Shown here: positions 1-7,400 of the stretch, one piece after another | Position numbering within the stretch: position 1 is the stretch's first letter | Layout: each line of letters opens with the position of its first letter | Made by a program: the position numbers and the translations under genes | DNA from: JANOQP01 sp044227705 | GTDB taxonomy: Bacteria > Bacteroidota > Bacteroidia > Chitinophagales > Saprospiraceae | Length of the DNA stretch: 9,419 nt | NCBI GenBank assembly: GCA_044227705.1 | Contig: JBGAWE010000179.1 | Span: 1 to 9,419, forward strand | Direction: 5' to 3' | Notes under the pieces: model-generated | What the model was told of the DNA's origin: nothing | Database searches by the model: none | Seen by the model: the letters and a program-made list of their open reading frames with translations, nothing else

Positions 1-156
1 GGATAAGTCCGGTTGCATTTTTTCCAAGACGAGGGTACATGGGACAAAATCGGGGCACATCCTGGTCAAATAGGCCTTGCGCCAGCCTCAAATGGCGAAA
101 AAGGTCATTGGTTTTGTTTTTCTGCTTTCCTTGGCTTCCGAAATTCGCCGCCACTT
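1..156. other. Non-coding leader upstream of the TIR gene
   Basis: No convincing gene is seen here. The frame of the TIR gene stays open upstream to a TTG at 13, but the residues encoded before the ATG at 157 do not resemble a TIR N-terminus, while the canonical first TIR strand begins right after that ATG. A short overlapping frame from about 92 in another phase has a hydrophobic start but runs into the TIR gene out of frame. The stretch holds an imperfect direct repeat (33-71, listed separately). It must contain the promoter of the TIR gene unless that gene is transcribed from further upstream; I could not place a confident Bacteroidetes-type promoter. Confidence 0.6.
33..71. repeat. Imperfect 20-bp tandem direct repeat, possible mobile-element end relic
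   Basis: Two adjacent units of about 20 bp begin GGGTACAT (33-40) and GGGCACAT (53-60). They end in related A-rich strings, ACAAAAT (44-50) and TCAAAT (66-71). Short multiple direct repeats of this kind are known at the termini of IS21-family insertion sequences. That comparison is inference from the pattern only: no transposase is in the window, and the other end would lie outside it. The repeat could equally be a regulatory site for the downstream TIR gene. Confidence 0.3.
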
Positions 157-1371
157 ATGGATGCCCCCGTTAAAGTCTTTGTCTCCTATTCCCACAAGGA
201 TTCCGCTTTTCTGGAAGCCCTCAACGTTCATTGTTCCAGTCTCCGACGCAGTCAGCAGATTGCGCTTTGGACGGACAACCAAATAGCCGTTGGCAGCCTG
301 TGGGACGACTCTATCAAAGAAAACCTCCGTGCCGCCGACCTCATCCTGCTGCTCATCAGTGCGGACTTCGCCGCCTCTGACTTCATCTGGGAAGTAGAAT
401 TGGCCGAGGCGATGGCCCGCCACAAGGCCAAGACGGCCGTGGTCGTCCCCATCTTTTTGCGCTCTTTTGACAGCGATGGGCAACCTTACATGTTTTTGCA
501 AGGCCTGCCCGGCGGCCCCAACAAGCCCATCGAACGCCCCGGCAACGACGAGGCATGGACGATCGTAGCCAAAGGCATCAGAGGGGTCGTCGCGACCATC
601 CAAAATGGGAAGGCAGCGGCCGCCCCTTCTCCCGTTTTGCCCAATCTGACCACAATCCAGCCCGGCAGTAAGTCAAAACTGCCCGCCCAGCCCGACCTCT
701 CGGCCATCAGCTACGACCATTGCCTGCGGCCCGAGCTGACCCGTTCACTGGTGCAGACGCTGTTTGTCCGCCGCGAATCGGTCAACTTGGTCGTGAGCTT
801 CGGGCAGGGCGGCGAGCGTATCCCGACGGATGTCGCCGCCTGCCGAATCCCGCAAACACTCGTCGTGGATGTGCTGATGAAAAACTACGTCCGCTCGTGG
901 TCGGGTTTCATGGCCGACATCGCCGGGCAGACCGGCATGGCGCAGCGGGGCGAACGGCTGCTGATTTTCCTGCGCGGCTTCGAGTTCCTGCTCAACGAGA
1001 GCAACCTCGACGGCGGCTACGACGACTTCTTCTACGGCGAACTCAACGCCCTGCGAAACCGCCCCGACATCCGCCTCGCCGTCAAAACGCCCAAGCCGCA
1101 CAACACTTTCCAGTTCCGGGGCCAGTCGTCGTGGCTGACGATGAACGTCGTCTCGATAGCCGCGCTCTCGCTGCGCGACCTGCAAAGCGAGGTGGCCCGC
1201 CGCCCAAATCTCGCCGCCCATGCCGACTGGCTCATCGGGCAGCTCGAGTTTGAGGCCGCGCCCTATCTCTTTCTCGAAAAAATGGACAATGCACTGGTGC
1301 AAGAATCTGCTCTCGACCAAAAGGAGATGGGGAAGATGCTCCGGGCGTGGAGGGAGGAGGGGCGGCGGTGA
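157..1371 (+). CDS. TIR-domain protein fused to a degenerate NTPase-like domain
   Basis: This is a 404-aa protein with an N-terminal TIR domain (TIR_2-like, residues about 4-148). Visible hallmarks are strand A with the FVSYSHKD motif (8-15), the helix-turn region around LWTD, the LLLISADF strand (64-71), and W78 followed by E81. E81 aligns with the catalytic glutamate of NAD-cleaving TIR domains, so NADase or NAD-derived signal synthesis is plausible but not proven. A Pro/Ala/Ser-rich linker (about 150-180) leads to a region (about 188-380) with the strand order of a P-loop NTPase: a strand at 208-215, LVVDVLM (235-241), LLIFLRGFEFLL (268-279) in the Walker B position, and a sensor-1-like strand at 304-310. 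The Walker A lysine is absent (GQGGERIP at 216-223) and the Walker B aspartate is replaced by Arg, so it is probably a pseudo-ATPase. The start at 157 was chosen because the TIR fold begins there. The stop lies 28 nt before the next gene, which suggests an operon. Confidence 0.88.
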   Translation: MDAPVKVFVSYSHKDSAFLEALNVHCSSLRRSQQIALWTDNQIAVGSLWDDSIKENLRAADLILLLISADFAASDFIWEVELAEAMARHKAKTAVVVPIFLRSFDSDGQPYMFLQGLPGGPNKPIERPGNDEAWTIVAKGIRGVVATIQNGKAAAAPSPVLPNLTTIQPGSKSKLPAQPDLSAISYDHCLRPELTRSLVQTLFVRRESVNLVVSFGQGGERIPTDVAACRIPQTLVVDVLMKNYVRSWSGFMADIAGQTGMAQRGERLLIFLRGFEFLLNESNLDGGYDDFFYGELNALRNRPDIRLAVKTPKPHNTFQFRGQSSWLTMNVVSIAALSLRDLQSEVARRPNLAAHADWLIGQLEFEAAPYLFLEKMDNALVQESALDQKEMGKMLRAWREEGRR

Positions 1372-2420
1372 TGCTTATCTAAAAATAGCTCTTTTCAAAA
1401 TGGAAGAAACGGTGGAGGCTAATAGACTTCTGGAAAATTCCCGCAAGGCATTTAGGCTGTTGGCATTTGAGCCTGATTCATTACATGACTATTTTAAGTC
1501 GATAGAGGAAGAGGGGGATAAGCTAAAAACATATCTCACAACATGCTTAATAATCTCTTTTTTGTCTCTTTGCCTGTGGGCGTTAACTGCATTTGTGGTA
1601 ATTGAGTTCGGGCTCCCCACTCAATATCCTAGCTGGTTTAAGAAAGGTATCTCAAAAAATTGGAGTGGTAGTGGCTTAAATAACCTATCAATATTCAGTT
1701 GGGTCACACTCCCAGCTTTATTAGGGTCTTTAGCTGTCAGTATACCTTTTGGTCGAATTATCAACTATCCACTTGGACTAGCATTTTGCCTTTCCGCTGG
1801 AGTAGCTTTCTCCTTTGGGGGCGCTATAATTACTGGTGAATTATTTAACCAAGTTAACTGTCTGGAAAGTGTAGGCCTTTTGGTAATTATTATCTTTTTT
1901 CTCGCGCAGGGGAGGTCGCCTGCAATAGTAACTCTAAAAACGGTGCTTTCATTTGGAGTGATTTTCGCCCTCTCGCTTGGTTTTGGATTGAACATACCTT
2001 TTGGTATATTCTTTGGTATTTTCTTTGGCCTAATTGCCGGCCCCTTTTATGTTGAGAGAGCGAGCCCGGTTTTGAATAATACAGGAACAGTTCTTTCCAG
2101 TATATTAGTTGGCTTGCTTATCGGGGTGTCTTCCTCGCCCAATGGAGTTAACGTTGGAATAATGACTGGAGTGGCTGCAACAGTAGCAACAATTTTTACC
2201 TCATTTCGAATTCCATTTTATCTCTGGTATTGTGTGAAATCTACTCTATCGAATAAATACACATTATTGAGCAACCCATATAACTGGGATTGGGCTATTG
2301 CGTTCCCAATTTTGAGTTTAAACAAACGGCTATCCAACAATGCCTATGAGAACTCACGTGCTGCCTATTCCTTCGTAGGCTTCCTTAAAAGTAAGAGACC
2401 ACATCAAATAATTCTTGCCC
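1372..2420. other. Low-GC segment inside a high-GC neighbourhood
   Basis: From just after the TIR stop codon to about 2420 the sequence becomes markedly richer in A+T, and it switches back within a few tens of bases. The change includes synonymous positions, so hydrophobic residues alone do not explain it. In the downstream gene, codons 54-76 end in G or C in 11 of 23 cases, whereas codons 486-504 of the ATPase part do so in 19 of 19. The segment matches the N-terminal membrane module (residues 1 to about 340) almost exactly. I see no flanking repeats or integrase sites. Confidence 0.75.
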
Positions 2421-3838
2421 ATCAAATCCTCCACGCTGCGGACGCAGGCAACCTCGCCAAAGCCGCCCTCGACCGTCTATCCCCCGAAGGGTTTGAAGTT
2501 CCCCGCTTCCCCGACGACGCAGGCAAGTACCTCCCCACCGATGAATGGTACACCCGCATGACTACCACCCGCCAAGCCCGAATCGACAGCTCCATCGAAA
2601 GCCATATCCACACCCGAATCGGGAAGTTCAACGAGTTCCGCGCCGAACTCGACAAGCTGAAAAACCAGACCATCCGCGAGTCCTCATCATGGAACGGCTA
2701 CTACCTAAAAGCCCTCGCCCGCTGGGAAAAGGCCGCCGCGGAGGAGGCCGCCCGCCTCGAACTCATCGCGCAGACGGAGGAGCCGGTCTGCCAGAACATC
2801 TACCGCCGGGGCGAAAAGCTCGACCCGAGGATCGACGGCGACCTGTTCCTCGGCCGCGACGAGGTGCGCCGCCGCTTCCAGAACAAGGTGATGGAGGCGC
2901 GCACGATGCCGCTATTCTACATCCAGGGCCAGCGGCGCACGGGCAAGAGCACGCTCATCAACTTCCTGCCGACGTTCCTCGACAGCGGCTTCGCGGTCGT
3001 CGCCTTCGATTGCCAAGAGGGGGTTCGCAGCATCGGCGGCTTTTGGGCGGCCCTGCTGCGCGAGGTGCGGCGCGGCCTGTCGAGGCCGGGCGAGCAGACC
3101 GGCGCGGCGCCGGACATGCCGGAGGGCTGGCTCGACGCCTTCGACATCTTCCGCAGCGAGGTCGACCGGCTGGCCGAGGCGAAGGGCAAGCGCATCATCC
3201 TCGCCATCGACGAGGTGGAGGAACTGCACCGCTGCCTACTAACCGACCCGGCGCAGGGCGAACAGCTCCTCGGCGCGATGCGGGCATGGTCGCAGGCGCA
3301 AAGCCGCGTGGTCTTCCTGCTGGCCGGGGCCGATTTCTTGAGCGAACTGCGCGGGCCGGACTGGGCCAACTTTTTCACGCAAGCCGAGCGCTTGCGCATC
3401 GACTGGCTCGACCGAGCCGACACCGAGCGGCTTATGCTGGCCACTAAAAGACTGACCTACGATGACGGCCTGTTGGAAAAAATCTGGCTCGACACGCAAG
3501 GCCACCCGGCCATCTTGCAGAAAATCGGCAGCTCGTTCGTGGAAATCGCCAACCGCAAAGGCTCGGCGCACATGGCCGAGGCCGACTACGCCACCGCCCT
3601 GCGCGACGCCATCCTCCACTCCGACAACGGGGTGATAAACATCTTCTGGAACCAGTTCTGCGCCAACCGCGAACTCAAGCCGGCCGTCGGCGCCATCGCC
3701 GAGGGGCGCGAGATCGACGACCGGCGGGCCATCGGGCTGCTGTCGGAGCATGGGTTCATCGTCGAGAAAGAAGGGAAGTGGCGGCTGCGGGGGCCGCTGT
3801 TTGAAAGGTGGGTACGGGAGTTTGGGTACGATGTCTGA
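1400..3838 (+). CDS. Membrane-anchored STAND/AAA-type ATPase with winged-helix C-terminus
   Basis: This is an 812-aa protein. A short soluble N-terminus (1-44) is followed by about eight hydrophobic helices (roughly 45-70, 97-116, 120-145, 156-170, 178-197, 199-216, 229-246, 251-277), so the N-terminal third is in the membrane. A charged helical linker (about 340-460) leads to a P-loop ATPase. A 'FLGRDEVRRRF' entry motif (483-493) precedes Walker A GQRRTGKST (510-518, K516). Walker B is IILAIDEVEEL (599-609, D604/E605), and a sensor-1-like FLLAGAD lies at 639-645. GHPAIL (701-706) matches the GxP motif typical of STAND/archaeal-type ATPases, and a winged-helix-like end covers about 765-810. 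STAND NTPases usually act as switches that oligomerise on sensing a trigger. Here the likely partner is the adjacent TIR protein, and the trigger is unknown. The frame is open upstream to 1220, but that part overlaps the TIR gene and reads as a shadow; ATG 1400 is the first sensible start. No Shine-Dalgarno is visible. The membrane part is compositionally foreign relative to the ATPase part. Confidence 0.88.
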   Translation: MEETVEANRLLENSRKAFRLLAFEPDSLHDYFKSIEEEGDKLKTYLTTCLIISFLSLCLWALTAFVVIEFGLPTQYPSWFKKGISKNWSGSGLNNLSIFSWVTLPALLGSLAVSIPFGRIINYPLGLAFCLSAGVAFSFGGAIITGELFNQVNCLESVGLLVIIIFFLAQGRSPAIVTLKTVLSFGVIFALSLGFGLNIPFGIFFGIFFGLIAGPFYVERASPVLNNTGTVLSSILVGLLIGVSSSPNGVNVGIMTGVAATVATIFTSFRIPFYLWYCVKSTLSNKYTLLSNPYNWDWAIAFPILSLNKRLSNNAYENSRAAYSFVGFLKSKRPHQIILAHQILHAADAGNLAKAALDRLSPEGFEVPRFPDDAGKYLPTDEWYTRMTTTRQARIDSSIESHIHTRIGKFNEFRAELDKLKNQTIRESSSWNGYYLKALARWEKAAAEEAARLELIAQTEEPVCQNIYRRGEKLDPRIDGDLFLGRDEVRRRFQNKVMEARTMPLFYIQGQRRTGKSTLINFLPTFLDSGFAVVAFDCQEGVRSIGGFWAALLREVRRGLSRPGEQTGAAPDMPEGWLDAFDIFRSEVDRLAEAKGKRIILAIDEVEELHRCLLTDPAQGEQLLGAMRAWSQAQSRVVFLLAGADFLSELRGPDWANFFTQAERLRIDWLDRADTERLMLATKRLTYDDGLLEKIWLDTQGHPAILQKIGSSFVEIANRKGSAHMAEADYATALRDAILHSDNGVINIFWNQFCANRELKPAVGAIAEGREIDDRRAIGLLSEHGFIVEKEGKWRLRGPLFERWVREFGYDV

Positions 3839-3840
3839 CA

Positions 3841-3879
3841 AACAAAAACGGCCCGGCCTCCAAACAGGAAACCGGGCCG
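3841..3879 (-). terminator. Intrinsic terminator of the lyase gene, in the convergent gap
   Basis: An 8-bp perfect GC stem (CGGCCCGG at 3849-3856 with CCGGGCCG at 3872-3879) encloses a 15-nt loop in which CCT (3857-3859) can extend pairing with AGG (3866-3868). Read on the minus strand, the hairpin is followed directly by TTTTTGTT (complement of 3841-3848), the layout of a rho-independent terminator for the lyase gene ending at 3913. On the plus strand it lies 10 nt after the ATPase stop but lacks a U-tract, so it may only weakly terminate that transcript. Confidence 0.8.
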
Positions 3880-3912
3880 ACCCCGTTTGCCGGAAGCCTT
3901 TGGCGCAGGGGT

Positions 3913-6900
3913 TTACGGTTGGACGATCAGCCGCCGCGTGAGGCGAGCCTGTCCGGTTTTCATTTCGCAGAAATAGAGTCCACTGGGCAAGTTGGAAGCG
4001 TGGAAGACGACCTCGTGGAAACCTCCCTCCACAACACCGTCGGCCAGCGTGGCGACGGTTTTTCCAAAGATGTCAACGATCTTGAGCGAGACCGGGGCCG
4101 TTTCGGGCAGGACGTAGCCAATTGTTGTCTCGCCACAGAATGGGTTGGGCGTGTTTTGGAAAAGCTCGGCCGCCGGGCTTTTCCCTTTCAAACTGGTCGA
4201 GCGGTCGTCGACACTCCCGCCTTTCAGGTTGATGTTCCCGATTTTCAGCACCCCGCCCGCGTCGGCAGTCAGTTGGCTGCCGGGCGCGATGGTCACGTCG
4301 GCGTTCGAGCCGTTCGGGATGACGGTCACATCGTAGCCAGCGTTCGCCGTCAGGCCGGTGACAAGCTGCGCGGTCACGGTATTCGGAATCGAATAGGTCG
4401 TCGTCGAGAAGCCTCCGTTCCAGGCGGAAGGAAACATGACGGCCATGTTCTTCACCACGGCCCCGTCGAAGGCCGTGCCAGCCGTGCTTTGGACGAGGGT
4501 CGCGGCATCTTTCACCCCGTTACCGTCGGCGCCCTGAATCACGTTGAGGAAGCGGACATCGCTCGGGTTGGCCGGGTCCTCGATTTTCAGTTCGGAATTA
4601 GCTGTTTCCAGTTCGGCCGTCGAGTTGATGTTCTCGGTCGGAAAGGCGGTCAGCACGGAGGCCGACGGCATCAGGTTCGACAGGAAGACTTTCTGCCCGC
4701 CTGCCGTCGTGACCGTCGCGTTCTTCCCCGAGATCGACGGCATGGAAGCGAACTGTAGGAAAAAACGCTTGTAGCGGTTGGCCGTCTTCGATTTCGCCCG
4801 GTCGTAGACGACGATATGGTCGGGGTTGAGCCAGACGATGCTGCGCACCGCAAAGCTGATGTCGCTCGCGCCCGAGTAGCGGTTGTAGAGATTCGTCGCG
4901 TCGCCCGTTGCGTATGCGAAGTTGGCGCCGGTGCTGGTCACGACCGACGGGTCGCCCGCGCAGAGGCCTTCTTTCCATTGCGCTCCGCGAGCCGAAATCG
5001 GGGTTTCGTACCACTGCATATTGGGCGGCACATCGTTTTGCAGGGCGAGCGTGTTGTGGAACTCTCCGGTGGTGCCCACGCCATCATTGGTGTAGCCGCT
5101 CCTTTCCTTGATGAGCCACTCCCCTTTTCTGAAAAACTCGAACTGATTGCCGTCGCCCGATTGGTGGTTGATGCTCGTCCAATGGCATTGCCAGTTAAAC
5201 CAAGACTGGTTGGCCGACCAATCGCTGCGGGCATGGAGCTTTTTAAAGGAGTTGTCGAAAAAGGAGGTCGGCAGGTTTGGCCTCGGGTCTGGCGGGTTGC
5301 TCCCGGCAGGGTCGAGGAGCATGAAATAGAGGATGCCCTGCGTCGCGTAGCTGTTCGGCCAGATGTTGGAGATGCGCTGCGCGAGGAGGCCGCTCCCTCC
5401 TTGCAGGACGTTGCGCGAGTACCAGCGGCACTTGTCGAGGTGCGTCTGCTGGCCGCCGAGCGCGATGTCGAGCAGGCCCATCGAACCTGCCACGTCGATG
5501 GCCTCGGGCGTGATCCAAGTGCGCAGGAGGTCGCCGTAGTTGGCCTGCTGAAAGACCGGCCCCATCCACGAATAGCCCGAAAATGTCTTCGATTGCGGGG
5601 TGATTTGGTTCAACAGCCCGTCCATCATCCGGGTCCAGTAGGCGGAGGTGACGAGCTTGGCCTGCTTTCCGATGACCGCCTCGCTGGCCCAACCGGCATT
5701 TTTCAAAGCGAGGCATTCCTGGGCAACCCACCCGATGCTCTGCCCATAGAGAGAGCTTTCAACAGAAAGACCACCGCTGCCCATGCCCAGCCCGGCGGCC
5801 GGAACGCCGTAGTCTGCTGCGACGATGGCGGGCAGCTCATACTGGGCGTATTGCTGGTAGAGCCACGCGCCCGTCGCGTTGAAAAGATAGCTGCGCAGGC
5901 TGTTGCCGAGGGCGGAAAAATGGACGTTGGCGTTCACCGGAGCGTCGTCCGCCGCGTCCATCGCGAGCGACATGAAGGTGAGGTTCCGGGCATGGCCGCT
6001 GAAATAGTTGTTCAAAATCCCCCGGTTGGTGATCTGTATGGCCTTGTCGTTGCCGAGGCCGATGGGCGTCGGGTGGTTGTACGCGGGCAGTTGCTCCGAA
6101 CACCAGCGCATGAAGACGGTGCGGATTTTCTGCTTGTCGGCGGCCGTCAAAATCGGGTTGCCGTTTCCATCGACGGCGTTGTAAATCATGTCAACCGTGA
6201 GCGGGCAGCCTTCTCCGTATATCCTCGAGCGGTCATAGGTCATAAAACCGGGGTCGCGGAACGGCACCCCCGCTGCCGGCCCGAGCAGCGCCCGGTCAAT
6301 GACGTACATCAACAGGTTCCTCGCCCGCTGCGCATGCAGCGGGCGGTTAGCCGCGACCGGGTCGATGAGCGACCAGAAGGCGAAGAACTCGGCATAGCTC
6401 TCCGTTACGGCGGCCGTCCAAGTCGTGCCGCCGTTGTCGGGCCAGTTCGGGTTGGGCTGGCCGCCCGGGAAGAAGTTCGCGTTGTAGTAGTTGACCGCCG
6501 AGTTGAGCGCGTTTTGCAAGGCGATGAAAGCCACGTTGCCCGGCGTGGACGCCCAATTTTGGAGGCGAGGGATGTCGGCCTGCGTGAACAGGATGCGCGG
6601 GTGCGACGTGACCGCCGCCGGGTTGTCGGGCATCGTGGTGAACTGCCTTGCCCCAGAGACCGGCCCCGTCGATGTGGCGTTGGCCGCCTGCACTGTCCAG
6701 AAATAGGTGGTGTTGTAGTTCAAGTTTTGGGCGAAACGGGTCGTCCCGGCCACGTTGTTGTCGGTGAAGACGAGGTTCGTCATCCCTGCGTCGGTGGCGA
6801 TGTTGACCTTGTAAAAGGTCGCGTTGCTGACCGCGTTCCACGTCAGGTTGGCCCCGAGAACCTGCAACGTGGAGTTGTTCGACGGGAAAAGAAGCCCCGG

Positions 6901-7305
6901 CGCAGTCAGTCCACTCGGCGGTGGCGGCGGCGGCGTGACCGTCCCGACCGTGAAAGTCCACGTCGCCGCCCAGCCACTCGACTGATAGGGGTTGGCGGCG
7001 TGCTTGGCCTTTATCCGCCACAAGTAGCTCTGTCCGGCGACGAGGTTGTTGAGCGTGAGCGTCGTGCCGATATAGGTTGAGTCCCAAAAGATGTTGTTGC
7101 TCTGGTTGGGGGTGCTGACCGAGACCTTATACTGGTCAGCCCCGACGACGGCCGCCCACTTGATGGTGACCGTCGTGGGCTGACCCGTCGCGCCGTTGGC
7201 GGGCGAGAGCAGGACGGGCGTGGGCAGCACCTGCCCCTGCGCGAAAAGCGGCAGAACGACGGCAAGCAGCCATGTGAATTCGAAGTTGGGAATGTTGATT
7301 TTCAT
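3913..7305 (-). CDS. Secreted heparinase II/III-like polysaccharide lyase with Fn3 modules and T9SS sorting tail
   Basis: This is a 1130-aa exported protein. A signal peptide (about 1-24, core TWLLAVVLPLFAQG) is followed by an Fn3-like module (about 27-122), a proline run (125-130) and a second Fn3-like module (135-225). HPRILFTQADIPRLQ (235-249) is typical of the start of the alpha/alpha-toroid in heparinase/alginate-lyase type enzymes, which continues to about 676. It includes NNYFSGHARN (432-441) and a Tyr at 520, which are candidate active-site residues. A beta-sandwich domain of heparinase II/III type follows from about 688 (NHQSGDGNQFEFF at 713-725, GEWL 728-731, HNTL 750-753). Residues about 1046-1130 (NTPNPF, the SLKIVDIFGK strand, LPSGLYF) form a type A T9SS sorting domain, so the protein is exported through the outer membrane and probably surface-anchored or released. 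The family cleaves uronic-acid polysaccharides by beta-elimination; the substrate here is unknown. I chose ATG 7305 over TTG 7347 because the signal peptide starts there. Confidence 0.87.
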   Translation of the reverse strand: MKINIPNFEFTWLLAVVLPLFAQGQVLPTPVLLSPANGATGQPTTVTIKWAAVVGADQYKVSVSTPNQSNNIFWDSTYIGTTLTLNNLVAGQSYLWRIKAKHAANPYQSSGWAATWTFTVGTVTPPPPPPSGLTAPGLLFPSNNSTLQVLGANLTWNAVSNATFYKVNIATDAGMTNLVFTDNNVAGTTRFAQNLNYNTTYFWTVQAANATSTGPVSGARQFTTMPDNPAAVTSHPRILFTQADIPRLQNWASTPGNVAFIALQNALNSAVNYYNANFFPGGQPNPNWPDNGGTTWTAAVTESYAEFFAFWSLIDPVAANRPLHAQRARNLLMYVIDRALLGPAAGVPFRDPGFMTYDRSRIYGEGCPLTVDMIYNAVDGNGNPILTAADKQKIRTVFMRWCSEQLPAYNHPTPIGLGNDKAIQITNRGILNNYFSGHARNLTFMSLAMDAADDAPVNANVHFSALGNSLRSYLFNATGAWLYQQYAQYELPAIVAADYGVPAAGLGMGSGGLSVESSLYGQSIGWVAQECLALKNAGWASEAVIGKQAKLVTSAYWTRMMDGLLNQITPQSKTFSGYSWMGPVFQQANYGDLLRTWITPEAIDVAGSMGLLDIALGGQQTHLDKCRWYSRNVLQGGSGLLAQRISNIWPNSYATQGILYFMLLDPAGSNPPDPRPNLPTSFFDNSFKKLHARSDWSANQSWFNWQCHWTSINHQSGDGNQFEFFRKGEWLIKERSGYTNDGVGTTGEFHNTLALQNDVPPNMQWYETPISARGAQWKEGLCAGDPSVVTSTGANFAYATGDATNLYNRYSGASDISFAVRSIVWLNPDHIVVYDRAKSKTANRYKRFFLQFASMPSISGKNATVTTAGGQKVFLSNLMPSASVLTAFPTENINSTAELETANSELKIEDPANPSDVRFLNVIQGADGNGVKDAATLVQSTAGTAFDGAVVKNMAVMFPSAWNGGFSTTTYSIPNTVTAQLVTGLTANAGYDVTVIPNGSNADVTIAPGSQLTADAGGVLKIGNINLKGGSVDDRSTSLKGKSPAAELFQNTPNPFCGETTIGYVLPETAPVSLKIVDIFGKTVATLADGVVEGGFHEVVFHASNLPSGLYFCEMKTGQARLTRRLIVQP

Positions 7306-7400
7306 TGAAAATGAAGTTGTGTGGTTATAGAAAAGATTGATTTTCAATTGATTTTGGATTGGCAGCTATCGGTCGGGGGCGTTTCGTCATAATTGATTTT
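7295..7400 (+). repeat. Four direct copies of TTGATTTT, candidate regulator-binding sites
   Basis: Identical 8-mers TTGATTTT start at 7295, 7337, 7348 and 7393, all in the same orientation. The last three extend to ATTGATTTT. The central pair is 11 bp apart, about one helical turn, and the outer copies are about four turns away. LytTR regulators bind short direct repeats spaced by roughly one turn, and a LytTR gene lies immediately downstream, so an operator is plausible. The first copy overlaps the first codons of the lyase, so it may be coincidental, and AT-rich low complexity favours chance matches. Confidence 0.4.

Noticed and set aside
13..156. Extension of the TIR protein to a TTG start at 13
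   Set aside because: The residues match nothing in TIR proteins and the region contains the repeat; the ATG at 157 directly precedes the first TIR strand.
92..286. Small frame with a hydrophobic start (MAKKVIGFVFLLSL) upstream of and into the TIR gene
   Set aside because: It looks signal-like, but it continues out of frame through the TIR domain and ends without any mature domain; probably chance.
1220..1399. N-terminal extension of the membrane ATPase overlapping the TIR gene
   Set aside because: The extra 60 residues are Arg/Ser/Gly-rich shadow sequence of the TIR gene; the ATG at 1400 gives a sensible start after the TIR stop.
2545..3447. Plus-strand open frame (300 codons) inside the ATPase gene
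   Set aside because: It is Arg/Pro/Gly-rich, lies in the +1 phase of a GC-rich coding region, and overlaps the conserved Walker motifs of the real frame.
3808..4758. Plus-strand open frame (316 codons) overlapping the ATPase end and the lyase C-terminus
   Set aside because: It crosses the terminator hairpin and lies antisense to the well-recognised T9SS tail; no domain signal.
4816..7080. Long plus-strand open frame (754 codons) antisense to the lyase
   Set aside because: The translation is Arg/Val/Gly-rich with no recognisable fold, as expected for the antisense of a high-GC gene, while the minus strand encodes clear domains throughout.
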